Origin: Paraburkholderia fungorum
GTDB taxonomy: Bacteria; Pseudomonadota; Gammaproteobacteria; Burkholderiales; Burkholderiaceae
Length of the DNA stretch: 64,000 bases
NCBI RefSeq assembly: GCF_003610895.1
Contig: NZ_MCAS01000022.1
Coordinates: 1-64,000, forward strand
Direction of reading: 5' to 3'
Below the pieces are notes generated by a model that saw only the letters and a program-made list of their open reading frames with translations, did no database searches and had not been told where the DNA came from. Every line of letters starts with the position of its first letter. Position 1 is the first letter of the stretch. Of this stretch, positions 1 through 7,775 are shown piece by piece. The translations under genes were made by a program, and so were the position numbers.

Positions 1-728
1 GCCAGCAGATCGCCTTCCCAATGCCCGGGCACCGCGCGGTCTTCCACTTCGGCCGGTCTTTCGCTGATCGACACGGCCCCGATTATCCTGCCCCTGTTCT
101 GCCCGCTTGCCGAGGCGCTCTTCGCCTGACGCATCGTACGATTGGTACGAAGATGCTCGACGAGTTCCTTTTTAAGGACCCCGCGTGCCTGGATGAACAG
201 GCTCCGGTAGATCGTCTCGTGTGATATCTGCATGTCCTTGTTGACCCGGAACTCGCGCCTGAGCCATCCCGCTATCTGTACAGGGGCCCATTTTAATTTG
301 AGTCTGGCCGCCACCAGCCGGCGCAGCCGCGCATTGCCTGACAACGCACACACCTTGGGCCGCCGTGCACGCTCCCAGGCGTTCACATCGGCCTCGTGCG
401 CCCGATATCGGTGGCTGCCGCCATTACGCGAAATCTCCCGGCTGATGGTCGATTTCGAGCGCCCCAGTTGCAACGCAATCTCGCCCATCGTACCGCCTGC
501 GACAAGGCCCCGCGATATCTCCTCGCGTTCGGCCAGCGTCAGTGCCCGTGCAGATCGTGTGCGCACGGGCGGGGAAAATCCGCCGTTCCTGTTCACAACG
601 TGATAAACGGCACTCGGCTGGCGCTCGAGCATCCGCGCGATTTCACTCAGCGACTCGCCCTCGCGCCACAGCTTCCAGATTTCCGCCTTCTGTGCGGTGT
701 TCAACCACGGTCTTCTTTGTCGTCCCAT
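1..728 (-). CDS. IS30-family transposase, N-terminal 242 codons, cut by window edge
   Basis: The reading frame stays open on the minus strand from the ATG at 728 to the left edge, so the gene is partial only because the window ends. It should catalyse cut-and-paste or copy-out transposition of its own IS. Visible parts are an N-terminal helix-turn-helix (LSEIARMLERQPSAVYHVV, about residues 28-46), a second HTH (MGEIALQLGRSKSTISREIS, about residues 79-98) typical of IS30, the stretch WAPVQIAGWLRREF, ISHETIYRSLF, and the start of the DDE catalytic core at GHWEGDLL, whose Asp is the first acidic residue. No frameshift or stop is visible in the part present. It is the only mobile gene seen in the window. 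Confidence 0.9.
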   Translation of the reverse strand, partial: MGRQRRPWLNTAQKAEIWKLWREGESLSEIARMLERQPSAVYHVVNRNGGFSPPVRTRSARALTLAEREEISRGLVAGGTMGEIALQLGRSKSTISREISRNGGSHRYRAHEADVNAWERARRPKVCALSGNARLRRLVAARLKLKWAPVQIAGWLRREFRVNKDMQISHETIYRSLFIQARGVLKKELVEHLRTNRTMRQAKSASASGQNRGRIIGAVSISERPAEVEDRAVPGHWEGDLL

Positions 729-785
729 CGTGCTCCACTCTCCATTTCCCTATTGGAACAGAGGTGTTGCAACGACCGGTTGAAT
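729..785 (-). mobile_element. Left-out terminal end of the IS30-type element (probable inverted repeat)
   Basis: The 57 bases between the transposase ATG and about 785 should hold the promoter and terminal inverted repeat of the IS. The outermost part read inward on the minus strand begins near TTCAACCGGTCGTTGCAACA, which resembles terminal repeats I recall for Burkholderia IS30-group elements. The exact end cannot be fixed because the partner repeat lies outside the window. Confidence 0.5.
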
Positions 786-803
786 CCGCCGCCGCTTTCT
801 TTG

Positions 804-836
804 CTTATCTTTCTTTGCGGCGGCAAAGAAAGTAAG
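804..836. repeat. Intergenic palindrome (REP-like) beside the IS end
   Basis: Imperfect inverted repeat: arm CTTATCTTTCTTTGC at 804-818 pairs with GCAAAGAAAGTAAG at 823-836, one base bulged, four-base loop. The flank to about 880 (GTGCCGCCCCGCACAGGGGC and beyond) looks like a dispersed intergenic repeat I remember from Paraburkholderia genomes; that part is recollection, the palindrome is seen directly. No gene is visible between 786 and 932. Confidence 0.6.
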
Positions 837-932
837 TGCCGCCCCGCACAGGGGCAACACTAATAGACCACTAACACAGCAAGGAAAGGCCAAAGCGATC
901 AGAACAAGGAAAAACCAGCGCCCCGCATAACA

Positions 933-2333
933 TCAAACATCCGCCCCCCCCAAAGCCCGCGATTCATCAACCGAATCGCCCTCATCCCTTGCATCATTCC
1001 CATACTCAACCAGCCGGTTGTACAAGGTCTTCAAACTAATCCCAAGAATCTCAGCAGCCCGCGTCTTCACCCCACCACATTGCTCAAGCGTAGCCAGAAT
1101 CAACTGACGATCCGCCTCAGCAAGCGAAGTCCCAAACGCAATCGTAATCGCCGTACCAGCCGCAGGCTTCGACAGCGTGATCTGCAACGGCACCGTCGCC
1201 GTACTATCCGAATCCGTACCCGACATGATGTGCGCACGCTGCACGTAGTTCTTCAGCTCGCGCACATTGCCCGGCCACGGATACGACATCAACATCTCCT
1301 TCACCGCAGCCGGGAAATGCTTCTTCGTGCTGTGACGTTCGTTGAGTTCGTCGAGGAACGCTTGCCCAAGCAACTCCACATCTTTGCCCCGGTCACGCAG
1401 CGGCGGCAGGCTGATCGGAAACACGTTCAGGCGGTGGTATAGATCGAGCCGCAACTTGCCTTCCAGCACCGCCTGCTCAGGATCGCGGTTGGTCGCCGCA
1501 ATCAGGCGCACATCCGTTTCAATTTCCTTGGTCGTCCCGACCCGCATGAACATGCCGGTTTCCAGCACGCGCAGCAGTTTTACCTGCAACTCGATCGGCA
1601 TTTCGGTGATTTCGTCGAGGAACAGCGTGCCGCCGTTCGCACGTTCGAAATAGCCTTTGTGCTGGCGGTCCGCGCCGGTGAACGAGCCGCGCTCGTGGCC
1701 GAACATTTCCGATTCGATCAGGTTCGGCGAAATCGCGCCGCAGTTCACCGCGAGAAACGCATGCTTGCGGCGCAAGCTGAGTTGGTGCAGCGTCTGCGCG
1801 GCAACTTCCTTGCCAGTACCCGACTCGCCCACCAGCATGACCGACGCAGCCGTCGGGGCGACGCGGCCAATCTGGTCATAAACTTCCTGCATGGCCGGTG
1901 AATTGCCGAGCATCAAACCAAAGCGGCCCATGCGGCGCAACTCGCCGCGCAACGTGCCGATTTCCGCCTTCAGGTCGCCGGCGCGCGGCAGGCGCGACAG
2001 GATCGCCTTCACACGCTGCATGTTGATCGGCTTCACCAGGTAGTCGGTCGCGCCCATCTTCAACGCGTTCACCGCCGACTCCACCGTGGCGTGGCCAGTA
2101 ATCACGATCACCTCCACGCCAGAGCGCGGATCGAGATCTTCGAACAGATCGACTCCACTGCCGTCAGGCAGCTTCAGGTCGGTAAAGACGACGTCCGGCA
2201 TCTGCCGGACGAGTTGAATGCGCGCTTCGCGCAAATCGCCAGCGGTGGCAGTAGTCAGACCGTCTTCCCCGATGATGGCGGCAAGCGCCTCCCGGGTACC
2301 GGCATCGTCATCGACAATCAGTACGTGTGGCAT
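933..2333 (-). CDS. NtrC-family sigma-54 response regulator
   Basis: A 466-aa response regulator that should activate RNA polymerase-sigma54 promoters when phosphorylated. The N-terminal receiver domain (about 1-120) has the acidic pocket DDD at 8-10 and the phospho-acceptor Asp52 in FTDLKLPDGSG. The AAA+ domain (about 140-375) carries Walker A GESGTGKE, the sigma-54 contact loop GSFTGA and Walker B GTLFLDE. The C-terminal Fis-type HTH is TRAAEILGISLKTLYNRL. I start at MPHVLIVDDD because the receiver begins there; upstream in-frame codons add 23 unconserved residues. No sensor kinase is adjacent, so its cognate kinase is unknown. Its AAA+ and Fis domains are closely similar to the receiver-less activator at 3685-4731. 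Confidence 0.93.
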   Translation of the reverse strand: MPHVLIVDDDAGTREALAAIIGEDGLTTATAGDLREARIQLVRQMPDVVFTDLKLPDGSGVDLFEDLDPRSGVEVIVITGHATVESAVNALKMGATDYLVKPINMQRVKAILSRLPRAGDLKAEIGTLRGELRRMGRFGLMLGNSPAMQEVYDQIGRVAPTAASVMLVGESGTGKEVAAQTLHQLSLRRKHAFLAVNCGAISPNLIESEMFGHERGSFTGADRQHKGYFERANGGTLFLDEITEMPIELQVKLLRVLETGMFMRVGTTKEIETDVRLIAATNRDPEQAVLEGKLRLDLYHRLNVFPISLPPLRDRGKDVELLGQAFLDELNERHSTKKHFPAAVKEMLMSYPWPGNVRELKNYVQRAHIMSGTDSDSTATVPLQITLSKPAAGTAITIAFGTSLAEADRQLILATLEQCGGVKTRAAEILGISLKTLYNRLVEYGNDARDEGDSVDESRALGGADV

Positions 2334-2647
2334 CGCGTTTCGAAAGCCCAAAAGCGTGAAAGGGGAACATGCAAAGCGCATGCTGAAATGCCGGCCGGCC
2401 ACTTCCCGCTATGCTATGCGCGCGCCCTGATTGTGAGCACACACTAACATCACGCGGCAGCGCCAAACCCCTGACTTGACTCAATATCGCAACAATCAAC
2501 CGGCAAATTGCCTGTTGCGCGGCAGGATTGTTGTCTATTTTTATATTATACGGTTTTATCAAGACGCATTCGTCACGCGTGCCAGGCACCGCCTGGCGAA
2601 CCCGCGGGCGGCGGTGCGCGGCGGTACATCGGCGCACACAAGGGGGT

Positions 2648-2932
2648 TCACTGTGGCCCGTCGCTACGCGGAAACGGCCATGCGCCGCCTTGGCCGTTCG
2701 GATGCGCGCCATTTGCGCCACGCGCCGTGTCTGGCGCGGCCGGGCTGGCGCTCGCCACGCTCACGCTGCCGGATGGCGTAGGCGTCGCTACCGTGCCGCC
2801 CTCACCTTCCCAGCGGCTCAGGTCACGCGCCGCCGAAACCTGTGCGGCACGGTTTCGCTGCACGTAGCGAAAAGCCATAAATCCACCGAGCGCCACCAGC
2901 GCGCCGAAGATGCCAATTTTGGGTCGTCCCAT
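2648..2932 (-). CDS. Small single-span membrane protein
   Basis: 94 aa. Starts MGRPKIGIFGALVALGGFMA, giving one hydrophobic span at about residues 5-21 followed by a basic YVQRNRAA stop-transfer segment and then a low-complexity Ala/Gly/Pro/Ser tail likely outside the membrane. The start is fixed by AAGGAG six bases upstream of the ATG. It lies 48 bp downstream of the DUF883 gene in the same direction and is probably cotranscribed with it. I do not recognise a family with a known function; an envelope stress or membrane-associated role is only inferred from the neighbour. Confidence 0.7.
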   Translation of the reverse strand: MGRPKIGIFGALVALGGFMAFRYVQRNRAAQVSAARDLSRWEGEGGTVATPTPSGSVSVASASPAAPDTARGANGAHPNGQGGAWPFPRSDGPQ

Positions 2933-2980
2933 CGTGAACTCCTTGTTGTCGCCTCGCGAACCTGCGTCCGACATGGCGCG

Positions 2981-3298
2981 TCAGCGCGCCGTGATAACGC
3001 CAAGCAGGAAGCCGGCGCCCGCGGCCATGCCGAGCGAGCGCCACGGGTTGCGTCTCACGTAGCGTTCGGCATTGACGGCAGCAACGCGGTAGCGATGCTT
3101 CGCGTTTTGCTGTGCGTCGCCGAGCGCCGTTTGCAGCGTTTCGACATGCGCCCTCAGCCGTTCGCGCAGTGCATCGACGCCCTCGCCCGGCATATTGGCC
3201 GCCAGCCGCAGCATCTCTTCCGAATCCGTCAGCAGCACTCCCAGATCTTCGACAATCTTCTGGCCGCCGAGTGCTAGCTGTTGCGTGGTGTCACTCAT
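2981..3298 (-). CDS. DUF883 (ElaB/YgaM/YqjD-like) inner-membrane protein
   Basis: 105 aa, the usual family size. A long amphipathic helical N-terminal region (about 1-75, rich in Glu/Ala/Leu heptads) is followed by the family hallmark: RYVRRNPWRSLGMAAGAGFLLGVI, an RxxPW motif leading into one C-terminal transmembrane segment. Relatives in E. coli are C-tail-anchored proteins made in stationary phase, and YqjD has been reported to bind ribosomes. The ATG is preceded by AGGAG at the right distance. First gene of a two-gene unit with the small membrane protein at 2648-2932, divergent from the activator at 3685. Confidence 0.88.
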   Translation of the reverse strand: MSDTTQQLALGGQKIVEDLGVLLTDSEEMLRLAANMPGEGVDALRERLRAHVETLQTALGDAQQNAKHRYRVAAVNAERYVRRNPWRSLGMAAGAGFLLGVITAR

Positions 3299-3684
3299 TA
3301 TTCGCTCCTATGTCTGAATTCGGCGCTTGCGTCCCATTTGCGTCCTGCTTGCGTTCGCCGCACGACGAACCATCGCGGAATCGCATCCGCCGTCAGCGCG
3401 CCTTGAACAGATCTGCTCAAGTGCGCACACACGTCGAATTCATGCCGCAAATGCCGTGCCCGGTCAATTTGCCGCTCTCATCCATAGCGGCACGGGCCCA
3501 GGCACTTTCGACAGGCGTGCGACCGGCCATTTCGCCGCCCGCCACATGGATTGCCGGAAGCACGGCCAAAGTGGTTAAATCGAATTTATATGAGATAGTG
3601 ACCGAACTGGCCTGTCTTGCTCCAAGGGCGTCAAGGCTTGGGCACCGCAACACCGAACCCCATTTGCACAGGACTCCCTCGTTT
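3299..3684. other. Divergent intergenic region, 386 bp
   Basis: Separates the DUF883 gene from the sigma-54 activator and must carry both promoters. An AT-rich stretch (GGTTAAATCGAATTTATATG, about 3573-3592) lies roughly 100 bp upstream of the activator start. I see no convincing sigma-54 promoter (GG-N10-GC) and no gene. Confidence 0.4.
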
Positions 3685-4731
3685 ATGGCGTCAATCGACC
3701 TGGACCCGCCAGCCGTCTCCGCCGCACGGACGAAGCAGCGCGTCGCGGACGGCATCGCGGGACTGAAATCGTACGGGCTGCTGTATGGCTCGTCGCCGGT
3801 GATGCTCGATCTGTACGAACAGATCGAACGCGTCGCCAGCACCGACGCGACCGCGCTGATCATCGGCGAATCCGGCACCGGCAAGGAACTGATTGCCCGC
3901 ACGATTCACGATCAAAGCAGCCGCAAGGATGCCCCGTTTATCGCCGTGAACTGCGGCGCGATTCCCGACGAACTCATCGAAGCCGAGTTGTTCGGCCACG
4001 AAAAAGGTAGCTTCACCGGTGCAGTGCAGGGCCGCATCGGTTATTTCGAGCATGCGAACGGCGGCACGCTGTTTCTCGACGAAATCACTGAAATGGCGCC
4101 GGTGCGCCAGGTCAAACTTTTGCGCGCACTCGAGACCGGCACGTTTTTCAGAGTCGGCGGCAACGATCTGATTCACAGCGACGTGCGCGTCATCGCGGCC
4201 ACCAATCGCGACCCCGCGGTCGCCGTGAAGGAACACGGTCTGCGTGAAGACCTGATGTACCGGCTCGCGGTTTTCCCGTTGCGCGCACCGCCGTTGCGCG
4301 AACGCGAGGGCGATCGCGAACTGCTCGCCCAGCACTTTCTCGCCTTGCTGAATCAGCAGGAAAGCACGGGCAAAAGCTTCAGCAAACGCTCGATCGAAAC
4401 ACTGCGGACCTGGTCCTGGCCGGGTAATGTGCGCGAGCTGAAGAACGCGGTGTATCGCGCCTTCATTCTCGCGGAGAAAACAGTCGAATTGCCGCACCCG
4501 CATCTCGCCTCGCGCGTGAAAAAGCCGGTGACGCAGGGCGACGCGATGAGCGTGTGGATCGGCACGCCCCTTGCCGATGCGCAAAAGCAGATCATTCTCG
4601 GCACGCTCAAATATTGCGGCGGCGACAAGCGGCGCGCGGCCAAAGCGCTCGGCGTGAGTCTGAAAACGCTGTACAACCGCTTGAGCGTGTACGGCGGCGA
4701 GGATGGCGCGGAAGAAGAAACCGAGCCATAA
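3685..4731 (+). CDS. Receiver-less sigma-54 activator (AAA+ and Fis HTH)
   Basis: 348-aa enhancer-binding protein for sigma-54 promoters. Only about 35 residues precede the AAA+ domain, so there is no receiver, PAS or GAF sensor. Walker A GESGTGKE is at 61-68, followed by the GSFTGA loop, GGTLFLDEITEM (Walker B), and a C-terminal HTH RRAAKALGVSLKTLYNRL. The ATG at 3685 is chosen because homology begins just after it. Such PspF-like proteins are controlled by a partner protein or are constitutively active. Its C-terminus closely parallels the regulator at 933-2333, suggesting duplication with loss (or gain) of the receiver. Confidence 0.9.
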   Translation: MASIDLDPPAVSAARTKQRVADGIAGLKSYGLLYGSSPVMLDLYEQIERVASTDATALIIGESGTGKELIARTIHDQSSRKDAPFIAVNCGAIPDELIEAELFGHEKGSFTGAVQGRIGYFEHANGGTLFLDEITEMAPVRQVKLLRALETGTFFRVGGNDLIHSDVRVIAATNRDPAVAVKEHGLREDLMYRLAVFPLRAPPLREREGDRELLAQHFLALLNQQESTGKSFSKRSIETLRTWSWPGNVRELKNAVYRAFILAEKTVELPHPHLASRVKKPVTQGDAMSVWIGTPLADAQKQIILGTLKYCGGDKRRAAKALGVSLKTLYNRLSVYGGEDGAEEETEP

Positions 4732-5120
4732 ACGGTGCCGGGCGCTCACGCGCCTGGTTCACGTGAGCGTGTCTCTTCCGTGTACTGAGCGCTCACTTTT
4801 TTACCCGCTTTGTGCGCTTGTTATACAGACCCTCCTCGCTGAAACGACCCTTTTTTGCAGACACGTCATCTCACAATTAATCCCTTCGCACCACCAATCA
4901 AATCGGCTTCTATCCACCAGAAACCGATTTGACTCGCACCATCTTTTGCAATTGCTTGCACTTTCCCACTGCCAATTACAAATCGCATCCTGCAAAATGC
5001 GGCAGCGCATAGTGCAACGATGAGAAAGCCGTGCCTCTCGCATGCCCGCCGTTCACAAACGTGAAGCACGTGAATGAACCACGCGTGTGTGAAGGCACTT
5101 GCAGGAGCAGAGACAGGGAA
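4732..5120. other. Intergenic region with an inverted repeat, 389 bp
   Basis: No gene seen. It is less GC-rich than its surroundings. An inverted repeat CAAATCGG (4899-4906) / CCGATTTG (4924-4931) is separated by 17 bp and could be an operator or hairpin. The run TTTTGCAATTGCTTGCA lies near 4946-4962. The promoter for the lipoprotein pair should be here. Confidence 0.4.
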
Positions 5121-5717
5121 ATGCAAAAAAGTATGGTGTGGGCCGCAGGAGTAAAACAAACAGCCAACGCGTCCAAAGCAGCCAACCGTGGGCGCCTGAA
5201 TATCACGGCGCTCGTCGCGTTGGCAGCGGCGATCACGTCGGCCTTGAGCGGATGTAGTTCGCTCTATTCCGAAGGCGCCACCGCCGGCGCCGGTGTCGCA
5301 GGCGCCGCGCTCGCGGCCAAAGTCACCAGCAATGCCGCGGTCGCAACCGGCATCGGTCTCGGCGCAGTGGCCGCAGCACGCGCCGGCGTGCAGTACTCGG
5401 AACGCGTAGTCCATAAGAACACGCAGGACGGCATCGCCAAAATCGCCGGCCCCCTGGAGGTCGGCGCGATTGCACCGTGGAGCGTGACCCATTCGGTGCC
5501 GATCGAAGACGACGAACACGGCCGCGTCACGGTCAGCCGCACGATCAGCACCGGCGCGCTCGACTGCAAGGAAATCGTCTTCTCGGTCGACCAGACCGCC
5601 ACCAAAAATGTGCCGGCCAGCAGCGCGTTCTACGTCGCGTCGATCTGCCGTGATGGCGACAACTGGAAATGGGCGTCGGCCGAACCCGCCACCGAGCGCT
5701 GGGGTGCGCTGCAATGA
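5121..5717 (+). CDS. Glycine-zipper lipoprotein, first of a paralogous pair
   Basis: 198 aa. A long n-region with basic residues is followed by the hydrophobic ITALVALAAAITSA and lipobox LSGC, so it should be lipidated and membrane anchored. Directly after the Cys comes a glycine/alanine-zipper stretch (about 55-100). The C-terminal domain (about 110-198) contains two cysteines (DCKE and SICRD) that could pair, and ends KWASAEPATERWGALQ. The partner downstream has the same architecture and the same final motif. I start at MQKS because the upstream in-frame extension has no signal features. I do not recognise a characterised family. Confidence 0.75.
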   Translation: MQKSMVWAAGVKQTANASKAANRGRLNITALVALAAAITSALSGCSSLYSEGATAGAGVAGAALAAKVTSNAAVATGIGLGAVAAARAGVQYSERVVHKNTQDGIAKIAGPLEVGAIAPWSVTHSVPIEDDEHGRVTVSRTISTGALDCKEIVFSVDQTATKNVPASSAFYVASICRDGDNWKWASAEPATERWGALQ

Positions 5718-6334
5718 GGGCGCTGTCGCTTCCACGTCCCCAGAATGGATGCGCGCTGTCTGAACTACGCACCGATCATGGCGCACGTGCCGCCCACGCT
5801 CCGCGCGCGCGTACGGCGGCGCTTGCCGGCAACCGGCTGCGGCTCGTGCTGGCCGCTGCGATCTGCGTCGGCGCCAGCCTGCTGACAAGTGGCTGCTCGT
5901 CGGTCGGCGCGGCGAGCGGTGCCGCAGCCGGCGTCGCGTCGGGCCTTGTGACTGCAAACCCGGCAGTCGGCATCGGCGTCGGTATCGCCGTGCAGGCCGC
6001 GACCGACGAGGCCGTCAACCGCTACATGCGTACCATGCACACCGATCAGCAGAACCTGATCGCCGCATTGGCGGGCGCGATGCCGGTCGGCGAGACACGG
6101 CCCTGGGCGGTCAAGCACTCGCTGCCGATCGAGAACGGCCATGGCCAGGTGCGCGTGACGCGCGCGTTCAGCTCGGCGCTCGCGCTGTGCAAGGAATTCG
6201 TGTTCTCGGTGCAGGACGGCGACGATCCGAATGCGCACGAAGACTGGTACACAGCCAGCGCGTGCCGTCAGGACAAGGGTTGGAAATGGGCATCGGCGGA
6301 ACCGGCGGTCGAGCGCTGGGGCAATCTGCAATAA
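5714..6334 (+). CDS. Glycine-zipper lipoprotein, second of a paralogous pair
   Basis: 206 aa, beginning at the ATG of an ATGA overlap with the preceding stop, so translation is probably coupled. The signal segment LRLVLAAAICVGASLLTSGC ends in a lipobox; a glycine/alanine-rich zipper (GAASGAAAGVASGLV and on) follows. The C-terminal domain matches the first copy: PW-V-HS-PIE, LCKEFVFSV, SACRQ, KWASAEPAVERWGNLQ, including both cysteines. The unusually long n-region (about 45 residues) before the hydrophobic core is odd and leaves the start slightly uncertain. A strong terminator follows at once, so the unit is bicistronic. Confidence 0.75.
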   Translation: MRALSLPRPQNGCALSELRTDHGARAAHAPRARTAALAGNRLRLVLAAAICVGASLLTSGCSSVGAASGAAAGVASGLVTANPAVGIGVGIAVQAATDEAVNRYMRTMHTDQQNLIAALAGAMPVGETRPWAVKHSLPIENGHGQVRVTRAFSSALALCKEFVFSVQDGDDPNAHEDWYTASACRQDKGWKWASAEPAVERWGNLQ

Positions 6335-6366
6335 AAAAACGGCAGGGTCTCCCCTGCCGTTTTTTG
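6334..6366. terminator. Bidirectional rho-independent terminator
   Basis: Near-perfect stem ACGGCAGGG / CCCTGCCGT with a TCTC loop, flanked by an A-run on one side and a T-run on the other. It can end both the lipoprotein unit (plus) and the ABC transporter unit (minus), which converge here. Confidence 0.9.
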
Positions 6367-6407
6367 CATGGCTTTCGCCTCTGGCGTCTTAATCAACCCG
6401 ACCGTGT

Positions 6408-7754
6408 TTAAGACTCCACGTCTTCCAGACTGAAGATTTCGGTCTGGTCGTTATACGAGAAGATCTCGCCATAACGGCCCCAGTTGATCACCGCGTCAAG
6501 CGTCTCTTCCGCAGCGCTGTCCGACAGGAAATCCTCCAGCTCCTGCTCGAAGCGCACGCGCGGCGCGCGATGGCCCGGGCGTTCGTTCAGCACCTTCTTG
6601 ATCCGCGCCGCGAGCGGCACGTGGCGCAGCAGGTGCTCCGCGAACATCATCTTGCGTTCCTGCGTGCCGAATTCCGAGAAGACGCGTGCCGGCGGCGTCA
6701 GGAAAATATCCCCTTCGCGCACGTCGGCGAAACCCAGATGCTGCAGCACTTCGGCCACCGGGAACAGATCGTCCACCTCCAGATGCAGCGAGCGGGCGAT
6801 TTCCGGCATGTCGGCACGGCCGTGGTACGGCGCGGCGGCTAGCGTTTCGATCAGACCGGCCATCAGGTTGGTCGACACATGCGGCAGCCAGCTGCCGAGT
6901 TCGAGCCCCTTCTTGGTCGATTCGTCGGTCTGGCGCGCGGTCATCTTGGCGTAGATCTCGTCGACCAGACGGCGGAACGCCGGATCCAGCCGGTTGCGCG
7001 GATGCTTGAACGGCACCTTGATCTCGGCAATCACCCGACCCGGATTCGACGACAGCACCAGAATGCGGTCGCACATGAACACCGCTTCCTCGATGTTGTG
7101 CGTGACGATCAGCACCGATTTGATCGGCATGCGGCCTTGCGTCCACAGGTCGAGCAGGTCGGTCCGCAAGGTTTCCGCGGTCAGCACGTCGAGCGCGGAA
7201 AACGGCTCGTCCATCAGCAGCAGCGTCGGATCGACCACCAGCGCGCGCGCAAAGCCGACGCGCTGGCGCATGCCGCCCGACAACTCGCGCGGATACGCGT
7301 TCTCAAACCCGTCGAGACCGATCAGGTCGATCGCAGCCAGGGCGCGTTCGCGACGCTCGCGCGCCCCCACGCCTTGCGCTTCGAGACCCGCTTCCACGTT
7401 CTGCAGCACGGTCAGCCACGGGAATAGCGCGAAGGTCTGGAACACCATCGCGACGCCCTTCGCCGGGCCGTCGAGCGGCTTGCTCAGATACGTCACTTCG
7501 CCATCGGTCGGCTCGATCAGGCCGGCGATGATACGCAACAGGGTCGACTTGCCCGAGCCCGAACGGCCCAGCATGCCGACGATCTCACCTTCGCGCAGCG
7601 ACAGGTTCACATCGTCGAGGACGAGCAACTCGCCTTGGGTCTTGTTGAACCCCCGGCACACGTCCTTGACGCACAGAATTTCCTCACCCAGGCGCGGAGG
7701 CATCGGCGGCGTCTGGACCGGCGCGGCGGTTACGGCAGCTTTAGGATTTTGCAT
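6408..7754 (-). CDS. ABC transporter ATPase of the nitrate/sulfonate type with C-terminal AAA-associated domain
   Basis: 448 aa. The ATPase core (about 25-265) has Walker A GRSGSGKST, signature LSGGMRQR, Walker B LLLMDEPFSALD and the H-loop histidine in VTHNIEE. This core is closest to SsuB/NrtD/TauB-like importer ATPases. The remaining ~170 residues form an extra domain (ELGSWLPHVSTNLMAGLIE onward) that I match to the AAA-associated C-terminal domain, probably regulatory. It follows the double permease by 21 bp in the same transcript. No periplasmic binding protein is encoded on either side, so the substrate cannot be named. It shares a terminator with the convergent lipoprotein unit. Confidence 0.9.
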   Translation of the reverse strand: MQNPKAAVTAAPVQTPPMPPRLGEEILCVKDVCRGFNKTQGELLVLDDVNLSLREGEIVGMLGRSGSGKSTLLRIIAGLIEPTDGEVTYLSKPLDGPAKGVAMVFQTFALFPWLTVLQNVEAGLEAQGVGARERRERALAAIDLIGLDGFENAYPRELSGGMRQRVGFARALVVDPTLLLMDEPFSALDVLTAETLRTDLLDLWTQGRMPIKSVLIVTHNIEEAVFMCDRILVLSSNPGRVIAEIKVPFKHPRNRLDPAFRRLVDEIYAKMTARQTDESTKKGLELGSWLPHVSTNLMAGLIETLAAAPYHGRADMPEIARSLHLEVDDLFPVAEVLQHLGFADVREGDIFLTPPARVFSEFGTQERKMMFAEHLLRHVPLAARIKKVLNERPGHRAPRVRFEQELEDFLSDSAAEETLDAVINWGRYGEIFSYNDQTEIFSLEDVES

Positions 7755-7775
7755 CGCGGTTTGCCTTAAATTTAC

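Noticed and set aside
2528..3277. 249-codon plus-strand frame opposite DUF883 and the small membrane protein
   Set aside because: Composition is not protein-like and the minus-strand genes have clear ribosome sites and family matches.
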